Source: an uncultured Lachnospiraceae bacterium
GTDB lineage: Bacteria; Bacillota; Clostridia; Lachnospirales; Lachnospiraceae
NCBI GenBank assembly: GCA_910588845.1
Contig: CAJURU010000048.1
Location: forward strand, 1-14,534
DNA length: 14,534 nucleotides
Direction: 5' to 3'
This document shows positions 1 to 7,292 of the stretch, piece by piece. The notes beneath the pieces are model-generated. The model had not been told where the DNA came from. It searched no databases and saw nothing but the letters and a program-made list of their open reading frames with translations. Each line of letters begins with the position of its first letter. Position 1 is the first letter of the stretch. A program made the position numbers and the translations under genes.

Positions 1-78
1 TACAGTCAAGCGTGGTATTAGATAATCTCCTTGCTGTTCATATTCGCCGCCTAATCTCTCAAAGATTGATTTTGCCAT
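1..78 (-). CDS. TnpV-like transposon-encoded protein, N-terminal part (cut by window edge)
   Basis: Only the first 26 residues are inside the window (MAKSIFERLGGEYEQQGDYL, then IPRLTV), read leftwards from an ATG at 78-76. The opening, with a short hydrophobic start, a GG(E/T)Y turn and GDYL(I/L)P, is the one I associate with TnpV, a small protein of unknown function carried by Tn4451-type integrative elements of Clostridia. A good ribosome site (ACGGAGG) lies 9 bases before the start. The gene runs off the left edge, so it cannot be said whether it is intact. Its presence suggests that an integrative or mobilizable element lies, or once lay, to the left. The family call rests on a short stretch. 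Confidence 0.6.
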   Translation of the reverse strand, partial: MAKSIFERLGGEYEQQGDYLIPRLTV

Positions 79-166
79 TTTGCAATTCCTCCGTATGATT
101 TGAATTTTCCTACAATCCAATCATTCTGGCTGATTACGAAGTCTTTGGATTTAACATCCTTATAGA

Positions 167-334
167 ATGTCAACCTTGGAAGGGCAGTTTGCTTTTGACT
201 GTGAAGCAGATACTTTTTCAATGCAGTCAAAGACGAAAAAGCCGTTGAAAGAGTTTGCATTCGCTTTCCGTGAATTTTTAAAAGATACAGATAGATTTGA
301 AGAACTTTTGAGCCAGCTAAAAAATGAGAACTAA
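167..334 (+). pseudogene. Unidentified coding remnant, probable C-terminal fragment
   Basis: A 55-residue open frame begins with MSTLEGQFAF and ends ELLSQLKNEN. It reads like real protein: a mixed first half, then a charged amphipathic helix (KEFAFAFREFLKDTDRFEEL) up to the stop. The ATG at 167 has no ribosome site, and the frame is closed by a stop only 12 bases upstream, so this looks like the tail of a longer gene whose front was lost, perhaps when the neighbouring TnpV-bearing element moved. An overlapping frame on the other strand (51-260) is also open, so the strand is not certain. I do not recognise the family. Confidence 0.3.
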
Positions 335-347
335 AAATAAGTCAATA

Positions 348-376
348 TAGGCAAAAATAGGAAATTATGCTATAAT
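348..376 (+). promoter_or_regulatory. Extended -10 promoter for the hemerythrin gene
   Basis: A perfect TATAAT at 371-376 is preceded by TG one base upstream (TGCTATAAT), the extended -10 form that tolerates a poor -35. The -35 position (348-353, TAGGCA) is indeed weak. The start codon at 411 follows 34 bases later, with a strong GGAGGAG ribosome site at 397-403. Confidence 0.6.
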
Positions 377-410
377 GTGACATATTATTATTAAATGGAG
401 GAGATGCAAC

Positions 411-1757
411 ATGAGCCATATCGCATGGAATGATAGTTATAATATCGGTGTGGACTTTATTGATAAGGAACACCAAGTGCTTTTTTCTACTATGAATAAA
501 CTGATGAGTCTCAGCGAACGCGAGGAGAAGAATGAACATGTATGCCGGGAAGGAATTAAATACTTGAAAGGGCATACCGATAAGCATTTTGAACATGAAG
601 AAGAGTATATGCAGTCTATTGGTTATAGTGATTATGAAATACACAAGCGCCTGCATGATGATTTTCGGTTTAAGACAATACCGGCATTGGAAGAGGAGAT
701 GGAAAGCACCCAATATTCCCCGGATTCTATCCGACATTTTTTGGGCGTTTGTATCGGATGGATGATTTCCCATACGCTGACCGAGGATCAGGCAATTGTA
801 GGAAAGACAAGCAGTAAGTGGGGCGACATTCCCAAAGAGGAAGAGAAGGAGGCGCTGGAGACAACAATTATCCAGCTCGTGCAGGAGATGTTCCAACTGA
901 AAGCCAAGATGATCAGCGGGCAGTATGCAGGAGAAGACTTTGGCAAAGTTTTTTGCTGCCGAATGGTTTACAGCGGTGAGAAGAAAGAGCGCTGGCAGAT
1001 TACGCTTGTCTTTGAAGACAGGCTTTTGCTGAAAGTTATCAGTAACATACTGAATACGGAATACCCGAAAGTGGACGACATGGTGCTGAATGTTACGCGC
1101 TATTTATCGCGGCAGTTCTTGGAGCAGATCTGGGAACGTATTCCCGCATTCGACCTTATGACGCTGGAGGATGAAAGTTTGCTGACCCATGAGCAGCTTT
1201 TGAAAGCATTTGAGCGAGAGCATCCTTCCTGTAGCTTGCTATTCAGTACGGAGGTGGGATATTTTGCATTCAGCGCGGTATCTGCCGAGCCTCTCAGCGG
1301 CAAGATTGTCTCAGAAATCAACTATCAGAACGCTATGAATGCGGTCAGGGATTATCTGGTGAAAGAGAACAAGGAGCAGGAAAAGCGTAAGTTTAAGATT
1401 CTTGTGGTGGATGATTCGGAGTTTATACTTGGCAGATTGCGCCAGTTATTGTCAGACAAGTACGACATACTGGAGTCTAATTCCAGCATATCTGCGATAA
1501 AAATGATAGCCTTAAACCGTCCGGATTTAGTGCTGCTTGATTATGAGATGCCAATCTGCGATGGAAAGCAGGCATTGGAGATGATTCGTTCCGATAAAGA
1601 CATTGCGGATATCCCGGTAATGTTCCTGACCGGCAGAGGCGACAGGGAGAGCGTCAAGAATGTGAAGGCGTTGAAACCGGAAGGATATTTATTAAAAACA
1701 ATGCCGGAAGACTTTATCTTGAAAACAGTAGACGATTTTTTTGCAAATAAAAAATAA
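411..1757 (+). CDS. Bacteriohemerythrin - CheX-like - response regulator receiver fusion protein
   Basis: This 448-residue cytoplasmic protein has three parts. Residues 1-135 are a bacteriohemerythrin: all seven expected di-iron ligands are visible (H21, H59, E63, H78, H82, H121, D126), with the family opening (W..SY.IGVDFID.EH). It should bind O2 or sense oxygen or iron. Residues about 170-300 resemble the CheX/CheC phosphatase fold, with D223 and N227 in the place of the E-x3-N catalytic pair; this part is less certain. Residues about 328-447 are a receiver domain with D334/D335, phospho-acceptor D377, T407 and K429. The start is fixed by GGAGGAG. There is no output or DNA-binding domain, so it probably acts by protein contact or phosphate transfer, for example in aerotaxis-like signalling. 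It is monocistronic, with its own promoter and terminator. The hemerythrin and receiver calls are firm; the biological role is inferred. Confidence 0.85.
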   Translation: MSHIAWNDSYNIGVDFIDKEHQVLFSTMNKLMSLSEREEKNEHVCREGIKYLKGHTDKHFEHEEEYMQSIGYSDYEIHKRLHDDFRFKTIPALEEEMESTQYSPDSIRHFLGVCIGWMISHTLTEDQAIVGKTSSKWGDIPKEEEKEALETTIIQLVQEMFQLKAKMISGQYAGEDFGKVFCCRMVYSGEKKERWQITLVFEDRLLLKVISNILNTEYPKVDDMVLNVTRYLSRQFLEQIWERIPAFDLMTLEDESLLTHEQLLKAFEREHPSCSLLFSTEVGYFAFSAVSAEPLSGKIVSEINYQNAMNAVRDYLVKENKEQEKRKFKILVVDDSEFILGRLRQLLSDKYDILESNSSISAIKMIALNRPDLVLLDYEMPICDGKQALEMIRSDKDIADIPVMFLTGRGDRESVKNVKALKPEGYLLKTMPEDFILKTVDDFFANKK

Positions 1758-1806
1758 AGACAGGTTTTATTTGCAATCAGGAATATGAGACAGGATGTAG
1801 AATTAG

Positions 1807-1844
1807 AATAGCCAAAGGCAGAATTTCTGCTTTTGGCTATTTTA
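1807..1844 (+). terminator. Rho-independent terminator after the hemerythrin gene
   Basis: AATAGCCAAA at 1807-1816 pairs with TTTTGGCTATT ending at 1841, with an inner GGCAG/CTGC stem and a small loop, followed by a T-rich tail. It lies 50 bases after the hemerythrin stop and ends about 30 bases before the next gene, so it separates the two. The stem is A-rich on one side and T-rich on the other and could work in both directions. Confidence 0.7.
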
Positions 1845-1872
1845 TCATAAGGCAAGCTGGAAAGGAAAAAAG

Positions 1873-2571
1873 ATGGCGACATTGATTTTGATTGTGGAGG
1901 ATGACGGGGACATCAGCCAGATGTTAAACGAACTGCTCACGGGACAAGGATATGAGACAATGCAGGCGTTTTCGGGGACGGAAGCCTTGCTCTGTTTAGA
2001 GAAGCGCGTGCCGGAGGCTGTGATTTTAGATTTGATGCTGCCGGGAATGGACGGGGAGGATGTTTTGCGTGGTATCAAAGAGGATTACCCCCGTGTTGGC
2101 GTTATTGTGTCCTCGGCGCGGGACGACGTGCAGACGAGAGTTTCACTGCTTCGTGCCGGGGCGGATGATTACGTTGTAAAGCCTTTTGACACAGAGGAGC
2201 TTTTGGCAAGATTAGAGGCGGTATTGAGGCGTAGGACAGTGAGTGGGGAATCTGTAAATTCTGCTGGCGCGCAGGAGGTTTTGACATACAAGAATTTAAC
2301 GATTTACCCGGAAAGCCTACAAGTGCAGGCGGCAAAACAGGAAGTGTCCCTGACGAAGCGGGAATATATGATTTTAGAACTTTTGATGCGCCATCCGGGA
2401 AAAGTATTTACGAAGAGCAATATCTATGAGTCTGTGTGGAATGAGGAATTTCTGGGGGAGGAGAATGCGGTCAATGTGCATATCAGCAATATCCGCCAGA
2501 AACTTGCCAAAATCTGCCCTCAGGAAACATATATACAGACAGTATGGGGCATTGGCTTTAAAATGGGGTAG
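1873..2571 (+). CDS. OmpR/PhoB-family response regulator (ABC-transporter-linked)
   Basis: This 232-residue regulator has an N-terminal receiver domain (residues 3-115): acidic pocket E9/D10/D11, phospho-acceptor D53 in LDLMLPGMDG, S80/S81 switch position, and K103 in KPF. The C-terminal part (about 135-230) is a winged-helix domain (LTKREYMILELLMRHPGKVF, later NVHISNIRQKL and VWGIGFKMG) that binds DNA. It is the expected partner of the kinase at 4488-5399 and probably controls the ABC transporter between them. A ribosome site (AAAGGA) sits 6 bases before the ATG. A 171-base gap separates it from the ABC genes, so those may have their own promoter. I saw no clear promoter directly upstream; the preceding terminator implies there is one between 1757 and 1860. 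Confidence 0.92.
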   Translation: MATLILIVEDDGDISQMLNELLTGQGYETMQAFSGTEALLCLEKRVPEAVILDLMLPGMDGEDVLRGIKEDYPRVGVIVSSARDDVQTRVSLLRAGADDYVVKPFDTEELLARLEAVLRRRTVSGESVNSAGAQEVLTYKNLTIYPESLQVQAAKQEVSLTKREYMILELLMRHPGKVFTKSNIYESVWNEEFLGEENAVNVHISNIRQKLAKICPQETYIQTVWGIGFKMG

Positions 2572-2742
2572 CGCTTAAATCTTTAGACTTTCTTTATATT
2601 TTGCCTAAAGTTTCTAAAAAGTTCCTTGCTATATTATTTCTTGTAAGAAAAAGATTTAGGTCGCTGCCGCTTGCACAGATTTGCTTATTTGCAGCGTGAC
2701 AGCGGAAAAGGATTCGATAGTTCACAGGATAGGAGGAACAGT

Positions 2743-3654
2743 ATGGAGTATGCATTGAGAACGGACGGGATTACCAAGATATATGGGAAGCATACTGTGG
2801 TGGATCATGTCAGTATGCATGTGAAAAAGGGAGATATTTACGGCTTTATCGGCAAAAACGGCGCGGGGAAGACTACATTTATGCGTGTTGTGGCGGGGCT
2901 TGCAGCTCCGGCGGCGGGAACCATGGAATTGTTTGGCTCGGGTGATTTAGAAAAGCAACGGCAGCGTTTGGGGACGTTAATTGAACAGCCGGGGCTTTAT
3001 GGGACGATGACGGCAAGGGATAATTTGGAGGTTGTGAGAAAGAGCTTTGGCATTACCGGGAAACATGCGGTGGATGAAATGCTGGAGTTTGTAGGGCTCG
3101 CCCAGGCAGGAAAGAAGAAGGTTAAAAATTTCTCAATGGGTATGAAACAGCGTCTGGGAATTGCCATTGCACTGTTTCGCAGCCCAGACTTTCTGATATT
3201 GGACGAACCTATCAACGGATTAGACCCGGAGGGAATTAAAGAGGTGCGCGATCTCTTATCAAAACTCAATCGGGAACGGCAGATTACGATCTTAATTTCC
3301 AGTCATATTTTAGGGGAATTGTCCAAGATTGCGACCAACTATGGAATCATCAAAGAGGGTGTATTAATAGAGGAATTTGCGGCAGAGGATTTGAAAAGCA
3401 GGTGCAGACGTTGTGTGAAATTAGTCGTGGATGATGTGCAGCGTGCTTCCACGATTTTGGAAGAAAAATGCCATATTACGGAATATGATGTGCCAAAGGA
3501 AGGCGTTTTAAGGGTATTTGATGAGATAGATAATTCCTGGGTGATAAACCGGGAACTGGTTGAGGGCGGCATACACCTGAAGGAAAGTTATCTTGCGGGG
3601 CAGGATTTGGAAGGTTATTTTATGGATTTATTGGGAGGTGCGTCTAATGTTTAA
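2743..3654 (+). CDS. ABC transporter ATP-binding protein, bacitracin/lantibiotic type (BcrA-like)
   Basis: This 303-residue ATPase powers the permease encoded just downstream. Visible motifs are Walker A GKNGAGKTT (37-45), Q-loop Q82, signature FSMGMKQR (130-137), Walker B LILDEP (151-156) and the H-loop His188. The NFSMGMKQRLGIA and LDEPINGLDPEG forms are typical of the BcrA/LanF group, which confers resistance to bacitracin or lantibiotics. I start at the ATG at 2743 because AGGAGG lies 6 bases before it; an in-frame TTG start at 2671 would add 24 residues without family likeness. The end overlaps the permease start by 8 bases, indicating translational coupling. The C-terminal 80 residues are the usual variable tail of this group. 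The substrate is inferred from the family and the neighbouring two-component genes, not seen. Confidence 0.9.
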   Translation: MEYALRTDGITKIYGKHTVVDHVSMHVKKGDIYGFIGKNGAGKTTFMRVVAGLAAPAAGTMELFGSGDLEKQRQRLGTLIEQPGLYGTMTARDNLEVVRKSFGITGKHAVDEMLEFVGLAQAGKKKVKNFSMGMKQRLGIAIALFRSPDFLILDEPINGLDPEGIKEVRDLLSKLNRERQITILISSHILGELSKIATNYGIIKEGVLIEEFAAEDLKSRCRRCVKLVVDDVQRASTILEEKCHITEYDVPKEGVLRVFDEIDNSWVINRELVEGGIHLKESYLAGQDLEGYFMDLLGGASNV

Positions 3655-4486
3655 TTTACTCAATGCAGAATTCTATAAGTTAAGGAAAAGCAAGGCAATT
3701 TATATCGGCGTTTTGGTGGCGTCAATCCTTGCCTTATTGCTTTATGGCTCTCTGGTGATGATTGATAAAATTAATCAGGGAGAAGTTGCCAACGGCACAG
3801 CCGGGATTATTGTGTCGCAAGTGGACGAGAGTGTGAATGATAGCGGCGCGCCGAAATCTATGATGCGGGAGATAGGGATTGCCGGCGTCTTGCAGCAGAT
3901 GTTTGGCGGTCATTTTGTGGGAATTATCGCAGCGGTATTGGTAAGTATTTTCGTGATACGGGAATTTTCCGCAGGTACAGTTAAGAATCTTGTAGGAAAA
4001 GGTTATACGAGACCTGCCATTTTTTTTGCAAAGATGATCCCTGTCATAATACTGACGCTGGTATTTGAGGCGGTAGTAGTAGCGATAACAATATGTATGG
4101 GAATTCCGTTTATGGGGTGGCAGGAATTTTCTGCTACGGCATGGGGGGACGTCGCCTTCTATACCGGATTTCAGTTTTTGTTTGGAGCTGCGATTGCTGT
4201 AATCTATATGTTGATAGGAGAGCTTACCCGCAATCTGGCGGCAGGCATATCCGTAAGTATTGGCATGCTGATGTTTTCTACGACGCTGACGGCGGGGCTT
4301 GACCTTGTTTTTCATGGACTGGAAATGCAGCCGTCGAATTATTGGGTGCTGGACCTAATGTCATCTTGCCCAATTGCAGATTTTGAAACGGAATTTATCG
4401 TGCGGGGCGTGCTGGTATCAGCCGTGTGGCTTGTGATTGCAGCCGTGTTGGGGGTATTACATTTTCGGAAGGCGGATGTGAAATAA
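3647..4486 (+). CDS. ABC-2 type permease (BcrB/LanE-like), partner of the ATPase
   Basis: This 279-residue integral membrane protein has about six membrane segments: near residues 17-38, a second after MFGGHFVGIIAAVLVSIFVI, a third around IPVIILTLVFEAVVVAIT, two in the AIAVIYMLIGE to MLMFSTTLTAGL stretch, and a last one at VSAVWLVIAAVLGVL. A hydrophilic loop follows the first segment. The family motif after segment two (EFSAGTVKNLVGKG) is typical of ABC-2 permeases, where it contacts the ATPase. The start at 3647 is chosen because GGGAGG precedes it and it overlaps the ATPase stop; an in-frame upstream TTG start would merely translate the end of the ATPase gene. One polypeptide probably dimerizes, since no second permease gene is present. 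It likely exports or expels a membrane-active peptide. Confidence 0.88.
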   Translation: MFNLLNAEFYKLRKSKAIYIGVLVASILALLLYGSLVMIDKINQGEVANGTAGIIVSQVDESVNDSGAPKSMMREIGIAGVLQQMFGGHFVGIIAAVLVSIFVIREFSAGTVKNLVGKGYTRPAIFFAKMIPVIILTLVFEAVVVAITICMGIPFMGWQEFSATAWGDVAFYTGFQFLFGAAIAVIYMLIGELTRNLAAGISVSIGMLMFSTTLTAGLDLVFHGLEMQPSNYWVLDLMSSCPIADFETEFIVRGVLVSAVWLVIAAVLGVLHFRKADVK

Positions 4487-4487
4487 T

Positions 4488-5399
4488 ATGGAAATAATTC
4501 TTGCGGTTTTGAGTATATGTTTGGCGGCGGCAGCGGTAATATTGCTGCTGCGCCTGCACTGTTACCGGAAACAAATCAACCATATCAAAGAGCAGCTATT
4601 ATTTTTAAAAGCGGAGGAAAGCAATTATATGCTGACCTCTGCTTATCCTGTGGGAAATACGGAAGAACTAATCAATGGTTTGAATGATGTGATCGAAGAT
4701 TATAGGAAGAGACATCGTCGGTTGAGAAAGGCAAATCAGAGCTATCGTGAGAGCATCACCAGTATTTCCCATGATATCCGCACGCCGCTCACCTCTGTAA
4801 AAGGATATGTGCAGATGCAGAAAAACGCAGATATTCCACAGGAGAAAAAGACGGAATATTTGCGGATTGTGGAACGCAGGCTAATAGAGCTTGGGGATAT
4901 TTTGAATCAATTATTTGAATATGCCAGACTGGAGGCGGGAGAATTCCAGTTAAGCCCTCAGAGGCTTAATGTAGGAAACGTTTTTGCAGAAATTATTTCC
5001 ATGTTTTATGAGGATTTTACCTCAAAAGGACTCGAGCCGCAGATTGAGATTCCCAGAGAATCTATATTTATTTTGGCGGATAAACATGCAATTTCCAGAA
5101 TATTGGAAAATCTCATCAAAAATGCCCTGGTGCATGGGCAGGGAAGCTATCATTTTTCGCTTACATCCCGTGAAGAATATGCGGTAATCACCATTGCCAA
5201 TGAGACAGAGCAGATTGAAGAGAAGGATTTGCAGCAGATTTTTGAACGGTTTTACACGACAGACCAGTCCAGAAATCGCAGGACGACGGGGCTGGGACTT
5301 GCCATCGCCAAAGAATTTACCCAGCAGTTGGGCGGCAGTATCGAGGCTTTTTTGCAAGAAGGATGTTTTGTTGTGGAGGTGCGTTTTCCTTCTTTGTGA
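4488..5399 (+). CDS. Sensor histidine kinase with a single N-terminal membrane segment
   Basis: This 303-residue kinase is the partner of the response regulator at 1873. Residues 3-22 form one hydrophobic segment, followed at once by basic residues, a coiled stretch (about 25-85), the H-box SISHDIRTPLTSVKGY with phospho-accepting H95, and a HATPase domain with N-box ENLIKNALVHG (N212), a middle acidic stretch and G-box TGLGLAIAKEF (G268, G270). There is no extracellular sensor domain and no second membrane segment, so it probably gets its signal from within the membrane or from the ABC permease rather than binding a ligand outside. It starts 1 base after the permease stop; no strong ribosome site is visible, so translation is probably coupled. 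It closes a regulator-ATPase-permease-kinase set. Confidence 0.9.
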   Translation: MEIILAVLSICLAAAAVILLLRLHCYRKQINHIKEQLLFLKAEESNYMLTSAYPVGNTEELINGLNDVIEDYRKRHRRLRKANQSYRESITSISHDIRTPLTSVKGYVQMQKNADIPQEKKTEYLRIVERRLIELGDILNQLFEYARLEAGEFQLSPQRLNVGNVFAEIISMFYEDFTSKGLEPQIEIPRESIFILADKHAISRILENLIKNALVHGQGSYHFSLTSREEYAVITIANETEQIEEKDLQQIFERFYTTDQSRNRRTTGLGLAIAKEFTQQLGGSIEAFLQEGCFVVEVRFPSL

Positions 5400-5439
5400 G
5401 GGTATATTCTAAGTTGTGACTAATGTTTCCATGAAACGC

Positions 5440-5468
5440 TTGACAATTAGTTCCTACAAGCGTAATAT
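5440..5468 (+). promoter_or_regulatory. Sigma-A promoter of the PBP gene, overlapped by a BlaI-type operator
   Basis: A consensus TTGACA at 5440-5445 and TAATAT at 5463-5468 are separated by exactly 17 bases. The -10 is embedded in operator A (5454-5465), so repressor binding would block polymerase. The PBP start codon is about 90 bases downstream. Confidence 0.75.
5454..5465. promoter_or_regulatory. BlaI/MecI-type operator A (CTAC-N4-GTAA)
   Basis: CTACAAGCGTAA has the TAC-N4-GTA dyad core of BlaI/MecI operators and is followed by TATTTAA, the same right flank as operator B 49 bp downstream. It overlaps the -10 of the PBP promoter. Confidence 0.6.
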
Positions 5469-5502
5469 TTAAAACACTACAATATTTTTTTGCTGTGAAA
5501 TC

Positions 5503-5514
5503 TTACATAAGTAA
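5503..5514. promoter_or_regulatory. BlaI/MecI-type operator B (TTAC-N4-GTAA)
   Basis: TTACATAAGTAA is a perfect TTAC/GTAA dyad lying in the expected 5' untranslated region, 49 bp (about five helical turns) from operator A. It shares the wider pattern CTTAC-N4-GTAATAT with the operator in front of blaI at 9005-9016. Confidence 0.7.
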
Positions 5515-5562
5515 TATTTAAGGCGGAATGATATTATTTGTATGCCAGGAGGGAAAGTCAAG

Positions 5563-7282
5563 ATGAAAAAGAGAACTAAAAACAGGAAGAAAAAAATCAG
5601 TAGAATGGTATGGATTGCCGTTGTAATTCTGACAGTAATTGCAGTTGGCACGGCGGTAGGTCTGCATTTTTTTGCAGGGGATAGAGTTGGAGGAGAAGGG
5701 TTATTTGGGGAAGAAGGGTTATTTGCAAACAACAAAAGTAAATGGCAAGAGCCGGATGAATTGCTGCTCACTTATATGGGGCTTATTTCACAGGAAAAAT
5801 ATCAGCAAATGTATGGAATGCTCGATGCAGAAGCGGCGGAAAATATCAGCGGGGAGGATTTTATCAAGCGTAATGCGGCGATTTACGAAGGAATGGAAGT
5901 GCGTAATATGGAGACTACCGTTATCTCGTATGACAAAAAGGCAGGCAGAGTTACATACATTAGAGATTCCAGGAGTAATGATTTCGGATACGGAGGTGAG
6001 AAGTTATCCATTAGGGGAGGCAGCCGCGCATCTGGTAGGCTATGTACAGAATGTCACTGCGGAAGATTTACAGGAACATGCCGGCGAGGGATATCGTGCA
6101 AATAGCGTTATCGGCAGAAGCGGAGTGGAGGGTTTATTTGAGAAGGATTTAAAAGGGCAGGACGGTTGCCGCATTTATATTGTGGATGCAGAAGGCGACG
6201 AAAAAATAGAAATTGCCTGTAAAGTGGTGCAGCATGGCAAAGATATCAAGCTGACAGTAGACGCAGAGCTTCAAACGGATTTGTATGAACAGTTTCGGGA
6301 AGATAAGAGCTGTCATGTAGCGATGCAGCCATATACCGGGGAAGTGTTGGCATTGGTAAGCACGCCGTCTTACGACAACAATGATTTTATTCTGGGATTA
6401 TCAAACGAGCAGTGGACAGCGCTGAATGAGGATGATAGCAAACCGATGTACAATCGTTTTCGGCAGAAATGGTGCCCAGGGTCTACATTCAAACCGATTA
6501 CCGCCGCCATTGGGCTGGAATCGGGAGCGGTCAAGCCGGACGAGGATTATGGGAATGCAGGCTTGCGCTGGCAAAAGGACGCTTCCTGGGGGTCGTACCA
6601 TGTGACAACGCTTCATGAGTATGAACCGGTTGTACTGGAAAATGCGCTAATTTATTCTGACAATATTTATTTTGCCAAGGCTGCCTTGAAAATCGGCAAA
6701 AAGCAGTTGGAGCAGTCGCTTCTGCAATTAGGATTTCATGCAGAACTGCCCTTTGAAATCGTGATGTCCAAATCCCAATATTCCAATACGGAGAATATTG
6801 AGACAGAAATACAACTGGCAGACAGCGGGTATGGACAGGGACAAATGCTAATCAATCCCTTACATATGGCATGTATCTATACGGCATTCTGTAATCAGGG
6901 AAACGTGGTAAAACCTTATCTTATACAGAAACAGGAAATGGAATACTGGCTTGCCGGCGCTTTTTCAGTCGATACAACAAATATGGTACTGGAGGGAATC
7001 AAAAAGGTAGTGAATGATCCTCATGGAACCGGGTATGCGGCGCATCGGGAAGATGTTCTTTTGGCGGGCAAGACAGGGACGGCAGAAATTAAAGCGTCCC
7101 AGGATGATACTTCCGGCACGGAACTGGGATGGTTTGCGATATTTACTGCGGAAAAAACAGCGGAACGCCCAATTCTGCTTGTCAGTATGACGGAAGATGT
7201 GAAGGAGCGGGGAGGCAGCGGTTATGTAGTGGAAAAAGACCGGCAGGTTTTGGAACACTGGTTTGCCGACTGGAAGGTGTAA
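5563..7282 (+). pseudogene. MecA-like class B penicillin-binding protein, broken by internal deletion and frameshift
   Basis: The front half reads in one frame from the ATG at 5563 (AGGAGGG 9 bases upstream): basic start, membrane anchor (MVWIAVVILTVIAVGTAVGL), then an NTF2-like MecA N-terminal domain (PDELLLTYMGLISQEKYQQM) up to about 5955. From about 5957 the protein continues in the +1 frame with IPGVMISDTEVRSYP and runs to the stop at 7282. The transpeptidase domain keeps all motifs: STFK (Ser codon at 6482), SDN (6656) and KTG (7070). If joined, the active Ser would be near residue 305, against Ser403 in S. aureus PBP2a, so about 100 residues between the NTF2 and transpeptidase parts seem lost. 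The first frame runs on to a stop at 6105. The intact protein would be a low-affinity cell-wall transpeptidase under BlaI control; here no anchored enzyme can be made without frameshifting. Confidence 0.85.
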
Positions 7283-7292
7283 TCAATCATAC

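Noticed and set aside
51..260. A 69-codon open frame on the minus strand overlapping the TnpV start
   Set aside because: Its last part is the TnpV ribosome site and start read in another frame, it has no clear family likeness, and the plus-strand remnant at 167-334 looks more protein-like. It cannot be fully excluded.
2601..2635. Possible promoter TTGCCT ... TATATT before the ABC genes
   Set aside because: The spacer is about 23 bases, too long for sigma-A; other pairings in 2572-2742 were no better.
2662..2696. Inverted repeat CGCTGC/GCAGCG in the gap before the ABC ATPase gene
   Set aside because: Only 6 bp with a 23-base gap and no supporting promoter or T run; not enough to call an operator, riboswitch or attenuator.
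3734..4315. A 193-codon minus-strand open frame
   Set aside because: It is antisense to the ABC-2 permease, very rich in Arg, Tyr and His, with no family likeness.
5672..5956. The +1 frame upstream of the PBP transpeptidase part as a separate N-terminus
   Set aside because: It is an out-of-frame reading of the NTF2-like domain, rich in Arg, Lys and Met without family likeness; the open frame is accidental.
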